From positions 1 to 33,585 of the IMG/VR virus record IMGVR_UViG_3300027861_000109: 33,585 nucleotides of DNA; one strand, given 5' to 3'. A program made the position numbers and the translations under genes. The notes under the pieces were generated by a model. The model saw only the letters and a list, made by a program, of their open reading frames with translations, did no database searches and was not told the origin of the DNA. This document shows positions 9,249-16,274 of the stretch, in pieces. Position 1 is the first letter of the stretch. Every line of letters begins with the position of its first letter. This stretch comes from a virus.

Positions 9249-9529
9249 CCATCCTCATCGCCTGCCTTATCATAACACTAGGTGTTACAGATGTCTGGCT
9301 CACAAACAAGATCATCGACGCTGGTGGTCGTGAGGCCAACCCCTTGATGGCATGGCTTCAGTCCGTGGTCCCGTTCTCATGGGAGTTCGTCAAGATCATC
9401 GTGCATGTGATGGTGGCTATCGCTGTCCTGACCTATCCCGCCTTCATCTACGGCGGTGTCTTGTTCGCTACTGCATACATCGGTGTGTGTGGCTGGAACG
9501 TCCATATCTTGAAAAGGATAAATCCATGA
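9245..9529 (+). CDS. Small membrane protein, DUF5658-like
   Basis: 94 residues from ATG 9245, which overlaps the preceding stop as ATGA. Three hydrophobic segments are visible: residues 1-18 (ILIACLIITLGVTDVWLT), 45-62 and 63-82. The motif TDVWLTNKIIDAGGREANPLM is characteristic of small membrane proteins annotated DUF5658 in bacteria and phages; function unknown. Location in the lysis region makes a holin-like or envelope role possible. Confidence 0.7.
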   Translation: MTILIACLIITLGVTDVWLTNKIIDAGGREANPLMAWLQSVVPFSWEFVKIIVHVMVAIAVLTYPAFIYGGVLFATAYIGVCGWNVHILKRINP

Positions 9530-9636
9530 ACAGTTACATCCCGCCTTGGTATATTCCGATTGCAGTTGAGAAAGACTTTGGATTCATCGGTGGCGGTCAC
9601 GCTGTTATCGACGGCTCCGGAGGCTTCAAGCCATGA
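9526..9636 (+). CDS. Tiny coupled gene, 36 residues, unknown function
   Basis: Starts with an ATG overlapping the upstream stop (ATGA) and ends with a stop overlapping the next ATG (ATGA), so it is translationally coupled on both sides. The product begins MNSYIPPWYIPIAVEKDFG and ends in a Gly-rich tail (FIGGGHAVIDGSGGFKP). No signal or membrane segment. The perfect double coupling is the main evidence that it is translated; no family is recognised. Confidence 0.6.
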   Translation: MNSYIPPWYIPIAVEKDFGFIGGGHAVIDGSGGFKP

Positions 9637-9956
9637 AAGCCATCGGCACCTTTCTGACGACACTCGCACTTGCGGTCACGTTATCTGGTGCCGTGTCTGC
9701 CAAGGGCATCAACTTGCTCGTCAACTGCAATCCCAAAACCCAGACCTTCAAGCACTTCATCGAAAAAAAGCAAGCACCGTCTGCTTGGGGTGTTTCAGAA
9801 AGCGGCAAGGTCACAATTCATTTGTGGCGCAACCACGATGGCAGCGCCTTCACTGTTATCGCCACAACATCGGACGGCATAAGTTGTGTTCTCGCCGCAG
9901 GCAAAGACTGGAATTCAATGATCTGGCATCTAAAACCAAAAGGCCCAGCGACATGA
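9633..9956 (+). CDS. Secreted small protein with Sec signal peptide
   Basis: 107 residues. A clear signal peptide is present: MK, a hydrophobic core FLTTLALAVTLSGAV and an A-x-A cleavage site (VSA) near residue 23. The mature part is about 84 residues with two cysteines (NCNP and ISCVL) that could form a disulphide in the periplasm. It is coupled by ATGA to both neighbours. A lysis accessory or superinfection-exclusion protein is plausible, but no family is recognised. No lipobox, so it is not an obvious outer spanin. Confidence 0.7.
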   Translation: MKAIGTFLTTLALAVTLSGAVSAKGINLLVNCNPKTQTFKHFIEKKQAPSAWGVSESGKVTIHLWRNHDGSAFTVIATTSDGISCVLAAGKDWNSMIWHLKPKGPAT

Positions 9957-10228
9957 GTGAGTCATACGAGCGCCATCAAGGAGACCACGAAATGCGGGAT
10001 CGCCTGACCAGATTGGAAGTCACCAGCGAACAGACCCGCTCTGACGTTTCTGAGATTGCTACGGATATGAAAGACATATCAAAGCAAATCGGTAAGATTG
10101 CTGAAAGTCACACTATTTTCGCAACCGACATCAAAGGGAAACTGACAGGTATCAAATGGGCTTGGGCTGCTATCGTTGGCCTTGGTGCTGCAATCGTCAA
10201 ACTAAACCTGTTTGGGACACACACATAA
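9953..10228 (+). CDS. XhlA-like holin accessory protein
   Basis: 91 residues from ATG 9953 (ATGA overlap). Residues 1-60 are a charged heptad-like helix (MRDRLTRLEVTSEQTRSDVS, ATDMKDISKQIGKIAES), followed by a single membrane span, IKWAWAAIVGLGAAIVKLNL, and a very short tail. This is the architecture of XhlA/haemolysin-type membrane proteins that work with holin and endolysin in host lysis. Its place near the endolysin and holin supports that role. Confidence 0.7.
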   Translation: MSESYERHQGDHEMRDRLTRLEVTSEQTRSDVSEIATDMKDISKQIGKIAESHTIFATDIKGKLTGIKWAWAAIVGLGAAIVKLNLFGTHT

Positions 10229-10255
10229 TCCATAAGCCGACAATAAAGGTATACT

Positions 10256-11431
10256 ATGGTTGATGAGCGATTACGCGAGTTCGCAACAGACCGGCAATGG
10301 CAGATATTATGCGCCTACGATGAAGCCGGAAGTCATGCCGCAGCCGCAGAGCTTTTAGGCTGTTCACGCAATCTAATAGCGCAAGCCGTACAGGCGGTAA
10401 ATAACAGGGCTGCGAAATCCGGGTGGTCGCCGGACTATGACCTGACGAGGCCCACAGCCCCCGGCTTCAATCTCAAGGGAACGTCAACTTTATACGGCGA
10501 AGACGGGCAAATTAAAGTCCAGTGGGTTAAAACACAGGCCGATCAGGAAAGCCGCTTAGAGGCTGTTAGAGAGGCAGTGGCGTCTCTGACTGCTGATGCC
10601 CCCCGGATGGCCCCTGTCCCCCCTCCAGACGCCTGTATGACCGATCTAGCTAACCTGTACGTGATAACGGACTACCATATGGGCATGTTGGCTTGGCGCA
10701 AAGAGGGCGGCGAAGATTATGACCTGAATATCGCCAAGGATTTGCTGGTTAAAACATTCGCGCAAATGATGGCACAGTCTCCTGCGGCAGAAACAGGGTT
10801 TATCTGTCAACTGGGAGATTTCCTGCACAGTGATTATCCCGCTTTAACCGGATTAACGATGTCCGGGCATAATCTTGATGTCGATGGGCGTCCCAGTAAG
10901 GTAATCGACGCGACGATTGAAGTTCTCAGGGCGCTGGTTGATATGGCGCTGACGAAGCATGAAAAAGTCGTTGTCCTGATGGCTGAAGGCAATCACGATA
11001 TGGTTAGCAGTATCTGGCTTCAATGTCTTTTCTCTGCCTTATATGAGAATGACCCAAGGGTTGAGGTAATCAAGTCGCCGCTGCCTTATTACTGCCACCA
11101 ACATGGCGACACTGCCTTATTCTTTCACCACGGCCATTTACGCAAGATGCCAAACTTGGGCGCTGTCTTTGCAGCACAATTCGCACCAACTTGGGGATTG
11201 ACTAAATACAGATATGGTCACTGCGGGCATTATCACCACAAAATCCGTATGGATGAGAAAGAGGATATGGGGATCAGCTTGACGCAGCACAGGACACTTT
11301 CCTCGAAAGACGCCTATTCAAGCCGGGGCGGTTATTTCTCAGAGCGCAAGGCAGAGTGTTTGACATACAGCAAGCAAAATGGTCTTGTCTCGACAGTTCA
11401 CGTAACGCCGGGGATGGTTGAAAATGTATAA
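10256..11431 (+). CDS. Calcineurin-like metallophosphoesterase with N-terminal HTH
   Basis: 391 residues; ATG 10256 has an AAAGG ribosome-binding site about 7 bases upstream. Residues 10-50 look like a helix-turn-helix (AYDEAGSHAAAAELLGCSRN followed by LIAQAVQAVNN). The catalytic domain from about residue 133 shows the two-metal motifs in order: D139-x-H141, GD187-188 with H191, GNHD 245-248, HHGH 291-294 and GHYHH 324-328. Such phage phosphoesterases may act on DNA ends, cyclic nucleotides or phosphoproteins; the substrate cannot be read from sequence. It lies between the XhlA-like gene and the endolysin and overlaps the latter by 8 bases. Confidence 0.85.
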   Translation: MVDERLREFATDRQWQILCAYDEAGSHAAAAELLGCSRNLIAQAVQAVNNRAAKSGWSPDYDLTRPTAPGFNLKGTSTLYGEDGQIKVQWVKTQADQESRLEAVREAVASLTADAPRMAPVPPPDACMTDLANLYVITDYHMGMLAWRKEGGEDYDLNIAKDLLVKTFAQMMAQSPAAETGFICQLGDFLHSDYPALTGLTMSGHNLDVDGRPSKVIDATIEVLRALVDMALTKHEKVVVLMAEGNHDMVSSIWLQCLFSALYENDPRVEVIKSPLPYYCHQHGDTALFFHHGHLRKMPNLGAVFAAQFAPTWGLTKYRYGHCGHYHHKIRMDEKEDMGISLTQHRTLSSKDAYSSRGGYFSERKAECLTYSKQNGLVSTVHVTPGMVENV

Positions 11432-11804
11432 GTATTCTGACAGATCGCTGAATAACTTGAGCCAGTGCCACCCAAAACTGAAGGCGCTTATGGAAACCGT
11501 CATCAAAGGTTATGACGTTACAATCATATGTGGTCACAGGGACCGGATTTCGCAGGATAAAGCCTATTCAGAAGGCAACAGCAAGGCCAGATGGGGCGAG
11601 AGTTTGCACAACAGCTTGCCGTCACGCGCCGTCGATATTATCCCGTCGCCGTTCAAGGGGTGGGATGATTATGAAGGATTCGCCCGAATGGCAGGGTTTG
11701 TCCAGGCCGTTGCTATGGCGCAAGGTATAGAAATCAAGTGCGGTCGGGACTTCAAAGGCTTTAAGGATGCTCCGCACTTTGAATTAGGTCGAAAGGAAAT
11801 CTGA
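11424..11804 (+). CDS. Endolysin, M15-family peptidase
   Basis: 126 residues from ATG 11424 (a TTG six bases upstream is less likely). Contains the M15 (VanY / L-Ala-D-Glu peptidase) zinc motif S-L-H62...A-V-D71 and the distal H118 in DAPHFEL, plus GHRD at 38-40 and AYSEGNSKARWGESLH. It should cut peptidoglycan cross-links or stem peptides at lysis. No signal peptide, so release should depend on the adjacent holin. It overlaps both neighbours: eight bases with the phosphoesterase and one base (TGATG) with the holin. Confidence 0.85.
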   Translation: MYKYSDRSLNNLSQCHPKLKALMETVIKGYDVTIICGHRDRISQDKAYSEGNSKARWGESLHNSLPSRAVDIIPSPFKGWDDYEGFARMAGFVQAVAMAQGIEIKCGRDFKGFKDAPHFELGRKEI

Positions 11805-12214
11805 TGTTCAATATTATATCTGCGCTGGCAGGACCGCTAATCAGTGGTGTGTCAGGCTACTTCACAAAGAAGCAAGAGGCCAAGACCGCGAAGGCAACAG
11901 GCGAGGCCAAGCTTGCCCTGAAGAAACAGACCGGCGACGAAAACATAACCTTGACGGATGCGGAATGGGAAAACCTGACAGCCAAGACCCTTGGCGGATC
12001 GTGGAAAGATGAATTTGTCACGCTGGTTATTCTCAGTCCTGTGATTTCCATAATGGTCGGTGCGGTTTGGAACAGCTTTACCGGCAACCGCAAACTATTG
12101 GACGGCACCCTTGAGGGTATCGACGCCCTGATTAATCTTGGTCTTAACTGGGAGCTTCTGACGACCGCTGTAGTGCTTGCAGCTATCGGCTTGAAAGTTT
12201 GGCGGTCTAAATAA
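11804..12214 (+). CDS. Holin (3TM / GTA-type)
   Basis: 136 residues. An N-terminal hydrophobic or amphipathic segment (IISALAGPLISGVSGYFT) is followed by a charged Lys/Ala helix (KKQEAKTAKATGEAKLALKK). Two hydrophobic segments follow, FVTLVILSPVISIMVGAVW (about 73-91) and WELLTTAVVLAAIGLKVW (about 115-132). This matches the 3TM holin family common in alphaproteobacterial phages and gene transfer agents. It is the last gene of the rightward late block. The next gene is convergent and ends 52 bases away; no clear terminator is seen between them. Confidence 0.75.
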   Translation: MFNIISALAGPLISGVSGYFTKKQEAKTAKATGEAKLALKKQTGDENITLTDAEWENLTAKTLGGSWKDEFVTLVILSPVISIMVGAVWNSFTGNRKLLDGTLEGIDALINLGLNWELLTTAVVLAAIGLKVWRSK

Positions 12215-12266
12215 TTCAGGTTGTTCAGATATTGCCAGAAGACCGCCAACAGTGTGGCAACCTCGC

Positions 12267-12506
12267 TCATTTGATGGACAGGTCGCGCTTGATCTCGGCT
12301 ACGCTGTCCATAATTTCTTGTGCGTGTTCAGTCACCATATAATTGACGCGAAGACGGAAGCCCAAACCTATGACGATAATCGTTGCTTCGATCCCGCCCA
12401 TAAGCCTGTCATCTTCGATTTCAATTTGGATCAGGTGAAACGTGCGCCAGTTGTAATCCGGCCCAAGCTGACACCATTCCTCAATCCATTCAATGAACCA
12501 GTTCAT
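12267..12506 (-). CDS. Small early protein, unknown function
   Basis: 79 residues. Start chosen at ATG 12506 because GAGGA lies 8 bases upstream, the same arrangement as in the next two genes of this leftward operon. The N-terminus is acidic and Trp-rich (MNWFIEWIEEWCQLGPDYNW). The centre has a hydrophobic stretch (GGIEATIIVIGLGFRLRVNY) that may be a membrane span, and the tail is charged. It is the last gene of the leftward operon. No family recognised. Confidence 0.6.
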   Translation of the reverse strand: MNWFIEWIEEWCQLGPDYNWRTFHLIQIEIEDDRLMGGIEATIIVIGLGFRLRVNYMVTEHAQEIMDSVAEIKRDLSIK

Positions 12507-12525
12507 CTGTCTATCCTCACGCTGG

Positions 12526-12675
12526 TTAATCATGGGGTTTAATGCCACGCCATCCAATCCGAAATGGACCAAAAGCAAGCATTGGATGGAGGGCGTCATC
12601 GGAAACATTCTTGAGTTGCCACCAGAAGGGGCAGAGTCCAAATCCGATTGAAATGCCTTTGAGTTTTTTAAACAT
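12526..12675 (-). CDS. Short early gene, 49 residues, unknown function
   Basis: ATG at 12675 with GAGGA 8 bases upstream, identical in spacing to its neighbours. The product begins MFKKLKGISIGFGLCPFWWQ and ends with FGPFRIGWRGIKPHD. It is short, basic and aromatic-rich. It fills the gap between two other leftward genes and ends 19 bases before the next start. The ribosome-binding site and fit in the operon are the evidence; function unknown. Confidence 0.55.
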   Translation of the reverse strand: MFKKLKGISIGFGLCPFWWQLKNVSDDALHPMLAFGPFRIGWRGIKPHD

Positions 12676-12695
12676 CTGTATTCCTCGCTCGTTGG

Positions 12696-12935
12696 TTACA
12701 GGGTGTAATAAGAAGGTTCATAGCCATTGGCGTACCAGCAGCGGCAGAGCTTGGAGCCTGTCACTGTGCCGTCGGTATTCAAAATAAGTTGACGCCCTCG
12801 AACAACGGCACCTGTCAAACCATCGCTTCTCAAATATGCACGACGGCGAACGTGTTCTATGTCAGGGGTGCCGGGGATGTTCATATGAATGACAATCGGC
12901 ACACCGGAGAAGAAGGACAGCAGTCTTCTGATCAT
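12696..12935 (-). CDS. Small early protein, unknown function
   Basis: 79 residues from ATG 12935, which has GAGGA about 9 bases upstream; an upstream in-frame ATG at 13034 would overlap the preceding gene and has no such site. The N-terminus is hydrophobic (MIRRLLSFFSGVPIVIHM) and the rest is Arg-rich with two cysteines (KLCRCWYANGYEP). Possibly membrane-associated or exported. No family recognised. Confidence 0.6.
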   Translation of the reverse strand: MIRRLLSFFSGVPIVIHMNIPGTPDIEHVRRRAYLRSDGLTGAVVRGRQLILNTDGTVTGSKLCRCWYANGYEPSYYTL

Positions 12936-12951
12936 TTCAAAAATCCTCGAT

Positions 12952-13158
12952 TTATGTAGATAGCGCCGCTTTGAGCAGGTTCCCGGCGTCTTCCGGGGTC
13001 CATTGTGGCGGTGAATTTTCTGGGTCAAGATCAAGAGCGATTAGCGCGATACCTGCAGCATGGTCGAGATTGTGATTCTTGGTCTTCAACACCCTGTTTT
13101 CAGAGCGCAGCTGCTCATTTTCTTTTTCCAGTCTCTTGGCTGTTAGTTCATCCATCAT
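12952..13158 (-). CDS. Small coiled-coil protein
   Basis: 68 residues. Two adjacent ATGs (13158 and 13155) follow an AAAGGAAAG site; the first overlaps the upstream stop as ATGA, the second has the better spacing. Residues 4-30 form a clear heptad coiled coil (LTAKRLEKENEQLRSENRVL). The C-terminal half (DPENSPPQWTPEDAGNLLKA) is a short helical region. Possibly a small regulator or assembly partner; no family recognised. Confidence 0.65.
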   Translation of the reverse strand: MMDELTAKRLEKENEQLRSENRVLKTKNHNLDHAAGIALIALDLDPENSPPQWTPEDAGNLLKAALST

Positions 13159-13355
13159 CTTTCCTTTCGGCTCGTTTTATGTAACTGGCTAGTGCGCTTC
13201 CACATATCTTCAGCCACACCGATAGCAACCGGTATCATCGCGCGTAATTCATTCATTTTCTCAAAGCCCACTTCGCCAACCAGTGCGCTAACGCCAAATT
13301 CAGCCTCGCCGTTTTTGTCAAAGCCGATGGTGATTATTTCAGTTTGTACGCCCAT
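13155..13355 (-). CDS. Small early protein, unknown function
   Basis: 66 residues; ATG 13355 has AAAGGA about 8 bases upstream. The sequence shows a beta-type N-terminus (VQTEIITIGFDKNGEAEFGV) and helical remainder (EKMNELRAMIPVAIGVAEDM) with a basic tail. No recognised family. Coupled to the next gene by ATGA. Confidence 0.6.
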   Translation of the reverse strand: MGVQTEIITIGFDKNGEAEFGVSALVGEVGFEKMNELRAMIPVAIGVAEDMWKRTSQLHKTSRKER

Positions 13356-13406
13356 GCTCGTTTCCTTTAATGCTGGTCTAAATAGAGTCTGTTTCGGGCA
13401 AGGCGA

Positions 13407-13505
13407 TCAGGCGATATCTACACATGCCCATGCGGTTTCAGATTTCATCTGTCGTGCCCTCCGGTACTGGAAGAAAGGGAAGTTTTCTGCATAGTCATTC
13501 TCCAA
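13407..13505 (-). CDS. Possible short gene, 32 residues from TTG
   Basis: Reading leftward from TTG 13505 gives ENDYAENFPFFQYRRARQMK and then SETAWACVDIA before TGA. The composition (aromatic pairs, balanced charges, Trp, Cys) looks like real protein rather than antisense shadow, and it fills an otherwise empty gap in the operon. The start is uncertain: there is no ATG and only a weak GGCGG upstream. It overlaps the end of the tiny membrane-peptide frame at 13495-13566. Not supported by a family. Confidence 0.3.
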   Translation of the reverse strand: MENDYAENFPFFQYRRARQMKSETAWACVDIA

Positions 13506-13566
13506 AAAGAACCGCCAGTGTCGCTAGCGCTGTGGTCAGCCAGATCACGAGGCCACTGGCGGTCAA
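13495..13566 (-). CDS. Possible tiny membrane peptide, 23 residues
   Basis: A frame from TTG 13566 to TGA 13495 encodes one hydrophobic span (ASGLVIWLTTALATLAVLFG). It starts 4 bases after the stop of the preceding leftward gene, so re-initiation is possible, but the AGGA before it is too close to be a normal ribosome-binding site. Listed because the hydrophobic profile and operon position are suggestive only. Confidence 0.25.
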   Translation of the reverse strand: MTASGLVIWLTTALATLAVLFGE

Positions 13567-13570
13567 GTTC

Positions 13571-13732
13571 CTACGACTGCGGAGCCGCAGGGTGGGAGTT
13601 CATTGCTTCATGGATCATTCGCGTTGCAGTCAACAAAGGCATTTCTGACAGCCCGACAAGGCGGTGAATGGCGGCGGCGAAGCCAAGGCGTCCGGCTTTG
13701 ACTTCGGCGGCGAGTATTTCTGTGATGGTCAT
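13571..13732 (-). CDS. Short early gene, 53 residues, unknown function
   Basis: ATG 13732 follows a GAAAGGG site with about 8 bases spacing. The product begins MTITEILAAEVKAGRLGFAA and ends SHPAAPQS. Mostly helical and Ala-rich. It is separated from the upstream gene by a strong hairpin (13749-13774). Real because of the good ribosome-binding site and position in the operon; no family recognised. Confidence 0.55.
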   Translation of the reverse strand: MTITEILAAEVKAGRLGFAAAIHRLVGLSEMPLLTATRMIHEAMNSHPAAPQS

Positions 13733-13748
13733 AATCTTTTCCCTTTCA

Positions 13749-13774
13749 CCCCGCCACAGCGAACCGCAGCGGGG
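13749..13774 (-). other. Intergenic RNA hairpin
   Basis: In the leftward transcript the sequence CCCCGCTGCGG, TTCG, CTGTGGCGGGG can form an 11-bp stem (three G-U pairs) with a UUCG loop. No U-run follows, so it is not a standard intrinsic terminator in this direction. It lies between the putative ssDNA-binding gene and the next ribosome-binding site, where it could stabilise or process the transcript. Confidence 0.5.
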
Positions 13775-13793
13775 ATTAAGTCAGGAGCCTACA

Positions 13794-14438
13794 TTACCAT
13801 GCGGGCTTGTTGAGGTCTTGTGCAGGAACTACCGCAGCAGGCTCCACAGAGGCCGCAGGAGGCGGTGGGACGCTTCCTGATGCTTCTGGGGCCGCTGGTG
13901 CAGGAGTGGGCGCAACTGGCCCCGTCTCCGCTCCAAAGGCCTCTGGACGGTCTGCCCAATCAACAATGGACAACTGAGGCTCGTAAACGTCAGCCCGGCC
14001 CACCGTTTTCTTCAATACACCGGTACATGCGACCACTGGCAACTTGCCTGCGGCCTTTTCCGGTGCCGCTGCATACGCTTCAAAGATCGTGTTGACAGCG
14101 GTTACAACAGTTTTGGCGGTAGACGAAAACTCACGCAGCCCGCCAAGGTTCTTGTCCGAAAACATGCGGAGTTTGAAGCCTCGCTTGTGTTTGTCGGAAG
14201 GGCGAGGGGATGGCTGGCCGTTCATATCCATCTGATAGTCTGGCCCCATTCCCTCAAGATATGCAATCCATCCACCTTCTGCGGTAGCCAAATCCCAAAT
14301 TGCGACGGGGTTGGTGATTTCGTCCAGATCGTCCTGGCCTTCAACCCGATTGTACCAGCGACCTGCCCGCGCATCGTACTTGATGTATGGTACGAAATCG
14401 CCGCCGTCGCCTTCACTTACGCCTGTTACTAATGCCAT
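13794..14438 (-). CDS. Putative phage ssDNA-binding / recombination partner protein
   Basis: 214 residues from ATG 14438, preceded by AAGGA about 8 bases upstream; the frame is open further but would run into the exonuclease gene. The N-terminal part (FVPYIKYDARAGRWYNRVEG) and the segment LPVVACTGVLKKTVGRADVY followed by EPQLSIVDWADRPE could be OB-fold-like strands. The last 45 residues are a flexible Pro/Ala linker (PTPAPAAPEASG, PPPPAASVEPAAVV) ending in DLNKPAW, which resembles SSB tails in form but is less acidic. Adjacent to a PD-(D/E)XK exonuclease, so a recombination or replication role is likely. The family was not firmly recognised. Confidence 0.55.
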   Translation of the reverse strand: MALVTGVSEGDGGDFVPYIKYDARAGRWYNRVEGQDDLDEITNPVAIWDLATAEGGWIAYLEGMGPDYQMDMNGQPSPRPSDKHKRGFKLRMFSDKNLGGLREFSSTAKTVVTAVNTIFEAYAAAPEKAAGKLPVVACTGVLKKTVGRADVYEPQLSIVDWADRPEAFGAETGPVAPTPAPAAPEASGSVPPPPAASVEPAAVVPAQDLNKPAW

Positions 14439-14466
14439 TTTACGTTTTCCTTGTTCTAGTTTCCAA

Positions 14467-15321
14467 TTAAACCAATTTAGCGGGCTTTTCTTTCGCCCAT
14501 TGGTCACAAAATGATGCGACATTGCAGAAATGTTCACACCTCGTACAGCTACCCTCTGTGACTTCGACAACCAAGTCTTCAGCACTTTCGGCTAACTGTT
14601 CGGCAGCGTCCCTGTCTTCAAAGACACCACCTGAGACGGCGCGTTTGCCGCCTTTCTTTTTCACCTTGTACAACGTCGGTTTCTGCCAGCGTTCTTCAGG
14701 TGTACATTCTGGTAACTCCCTTGCGGCATTTCCATGCGCCATGAGCCTATCCTTTAGAAATTCTTCAGCTTCGTCAAGCCCCCAAACGCGCACAGGGATA
14801 ATATCAGTAAAATCAGGGTAGCTTTCTGGCTTGATTTTCGACTGCATGATTTTCCAGTCAGGAAAGAACCTGACGATTTCCAGTGTCTCCGCAACCTCAC
14901 CCTGATCCGCCAACATAAGGCGGTAAAGGTTCAACTGTTGCTCCCACTCAGGCTTGTCCGTAAAGCCCGCAGAGGTCACGCCCGCCGTCTTGTAGTCCTG
15001 TATCATCGTCGGGATGGGGTTGCCGTCGTCGTCGTGCCTGACGATCCTGTCAACGGCACCTGAGACTGTCCAGCCGTGGCGCTTGATAAAGAACCTTGTC
15101 TCACACTCGCCAATCGTGTCGGCCTTCTGGAAGGCGTCATGGATCAGGGTGCCAAGCCAGCTTGCAACACGGTCCTGCGGTGTTTCGTCGGCCAACTGCC
15201 CCTCATACATCCTGCGAAGTTGGGCCTGACGGGCCGGGGCAATCAGTCCAGTAACGCTAATGTCTGCGTCACCTTTCGTGTAATTGTCAGCCAGCAGGGC
15301 GTCTCGTATTGGTTTCAACAT
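14467..15321 (-). CDS. PD-(D/E)XK exonuclease, Cas4/RecB-like
   Basis: 284 residues. Start chosen at ATG 15321, with GGGA 9 bases upstream; a TTG 15 bases further is an alternative. The core shows an early conserved LGTLIHDAF helix, GAVD (first metal-binding Asp) and IQDYKTA (the D-x-K half of the motif), as in RecB/Cas4 nucleases. The C-terminus has a cysteine cluster, CTRCEHFCNVASFC, that could bind Zn or an Fe-S cluster, as in Cas4/AddB relatives. It likely resects DNA ends for recombination, with the neighbouring putative ssDNA-binding protein. Confidence 0.8.
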   Translation of the reverse strand: MLKPIRDALLADNYTKGDADISVTGLIAPARQAQLRRMYEGQLADETPQDRVASWLGTLIHDAFQKADTIGECETRFFIKRHGWTVSGAVDRIVRHDDDGNPIPTMIQDYKTAGVTSAGFTDKPEWEQQLNLYRLMLADQGEVAETLEIVRFFPDWKIMQSKIKPESYPDFTDIIPVRVWGLDEAEEFLKDRLMAHGNAARELPECTPEERWQKPTLYKVKKKGGKRAVSGGVFEDRDAAEQLAESAEDLVVEVTEGSCTRCEHFCNVASFCDQWAKEKPAKLV

Positions 15322-15325
15322 ATCA

Positions 15326-15421
15326 TCAGTTCCCAAAAACCAGACCTGCGAACAGGATCAGCAACAGACAGAGGGTAAACATAAACCCTTCAATGAAATA
15401 ATAGAGTTTGCTTTTTCTCAC
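15326..15421 (-). CDS. Small single-span membrane protein, 31 residues
   Basis: Starts at GTG 15421, overlapping the upstream TGA (GTGA), with AAGGGG 8 bases upstream. The product MRKSKLYYFIEGF leads into a hydrophobic span MFTLCLLLILFAGLVFG ending in N. The basic N-terminus suggests it faces the cytoplasm. It ends 4 bases before the exonuclease ATG. Good ribosome-binding site plus coupling make this convincing despite its size; function unknown. Confidence 0.6.
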   Translation of the reverse strand: MRKSKLYYFIEGFMFTLCLLLILFAGLVFGN

Positions 15422-15705
15422 TGGTAGTCCCCTTGATGTTCTGCTGCGAAGGCAATTAATTCTTCTGAAATAACCTCAAGGCCGTGAAAATACAGGTCCA
15501 TGCACTTTTGTCCTAACGGCACAACAAAATCACCTTCGTCATTCATCAAGAGTACGCCGCCCAAAACAAGTATTGGATGTTCATATTCCTGGCCGAAAGG
15601 GTTAGATGCGGTTGCGGCTTCCTCACTGACTGACGCAATGACATTGTATTGAAAAATCACTTCTTCGTCATTCACTGTCGCCTGATACTCATGTTCCATT
15701 TTCAT
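15418..15705 (-). CDS. Small early protein, unknown function
   Basis: 95 residues from ATG 15705, which overlaps the preceding stop as ATGA; the longer frame upstream is antisense to nothing but fully overlaps the preceding gene and is rejected. Acidic, beta-rich sequence (YQATVNDEEVIFQYNVIASV, HPILVLGGVLLMNDEGDFVV), possibly a small beta-barrel. No family recognised. Confidence 0.65.
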   Translation of the reverse strand: MKMEHEYQATVNDEEVIFQYNVIASVSEEAATASNPFGQEYEHPILVLGGVLLMNDEGDFVVPLGQKCMDLYFHGLEVISEELIAFAAEHQGDYQ

Positions 15706-15962
15706 GTTCTGTACTTTCTGCTGGGCATATAGCCGGTTGAAGTCATCTTCATGGGGTTGGGCTTGAACTTCTTCGGAATGATCGTCACGAACTCTGTACC
15801 AACATCCCCATCCTGAAACTGGCGGCACTCTTTGAAGCCGATAATTTCGTCCTTGAACCTGATGGGCCACATTCTCGCGGCATAAATCCACCTGGACGAC
15901 TGCATGGTGATGCGAATGAAGATGTAATTGAACTCATGGCGTACCCGGTGGATTTCAGTCAT
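15702..15962 (-). CDS. Small basic early protein, unknown function
   Basis: 86 residues; ATG 15962 overlaps the upstream stop (ATGA) and its stop overlaps the next ATG. The product is rich in Arg, Ile and Phe (MTEIHRVRHEFNYIFIRITM) with a Lys/Met/Ser/Thr-rich C-terminus (KKFKPNPMKMTSTGYMPSRK). Possibly nucleic-acid binding from its charge. No recognised domain. Confidence 0.65.
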   Translation of the reverse strand: MTEIHRVRHEFNYIFIRITMQSSRWIYAARMWPIRFKDEIIGFKECRQFQDGDVGTEFVTIIPKKFKPNPMKMTSTGYMPSRKYRT

Positions 15963-16198
15963 TGCTCTGGCACCCGGTTGCGGATTTCCTGTTCAATGAT
16001 GTCGTTCAACATCACAACATTATGCCCGTCGTCAATGCCGTAAAGGCCGGTCAGGTCCAAGGTGGGAAGGTCTGTCACCTTGCCGTCAGTATAAACCAGA
16101 CGAACATGGTATTCGTAAATCTCGCCGTCCCGGTCTATGTCAGCGTAAACGATGGCCTTGTTCTCGCCAATCGTGGTGGTGAACTCTATATCAAACAT
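15959..16198 (-). CDS. Small acidic early protein, unknown function
   Basis: 79 residues from ATG 16198, chosen because it follows the same purine-rich leader (AGGAAA directly before ATG) as the first gene of the operon. The sequence is beta-type and acidic (FDIEFTTTIGENKAIVYADI, HVRLVYTDGKVTDLPTLDLT), then helical near the end. An upstream in-frame ATG at 16297 would overlap the preceding gene. No family recognised. Confidence 0.6.
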   Translation of the reverse strand: MFDIEFTTTIGENKAIVYADIDRDGEIYEYHVRLVYTDGKVTDLPTLDLTGLYGIDDGHNVVMLNDIIEQEIRNRVPEQ

Positions 16199-16226
16199 TT
16201 TCCTATTTCCCTTTTCCATTTGTTCG
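16199..16226 (-). repeat. Repeated purine-rich translation leader, copy 2
   Basis: Reading leftward, ACAAAYGG, AAAAGGGAAA and YAGGAAA precede the ATG at 16198. The same 25-base block occurs before the ATG at 16487 (16488-16512) with two C/T differences. Both put AGGAAA immediately before the start and AAGGG about 11 bases upstream. Confidence 0.6.
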
Positions 16227-16274
16227 TCTACGCCCTTAACCCCGGCGCTAAACTTTGCCGGGGCTGGTTGGGTG

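Noticed and set aside
12215-12266. Possible terminator between convergent transcripts
   Set aside because: Only a 6-bp TTGCCA/TGGCAA pairing with a 17-base loop and no T-run; not convincing in either direction.
11857-12270. 137-codon leftward frame starting with an ATGA overlap at 12270
   Set aside because: It runs fully antisense to the holin gene, has no ribosome-binding site, and its composition (Ser/Ala/Val-rich shadow) looks non-coding; the overlap is probably chance.
13820-14432. Several rightward frames across the putative ssDNA-binding gene
   Set aside because: Shadows of the leftward gene, without ribosome-binding sites and with odd composition.
15706-15891. Long upstream extension of the 95-residue gene
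   Set aside because: Fully overlaps the preceding gene in another frame; the ATGA-coupled start at 15705 is much better.
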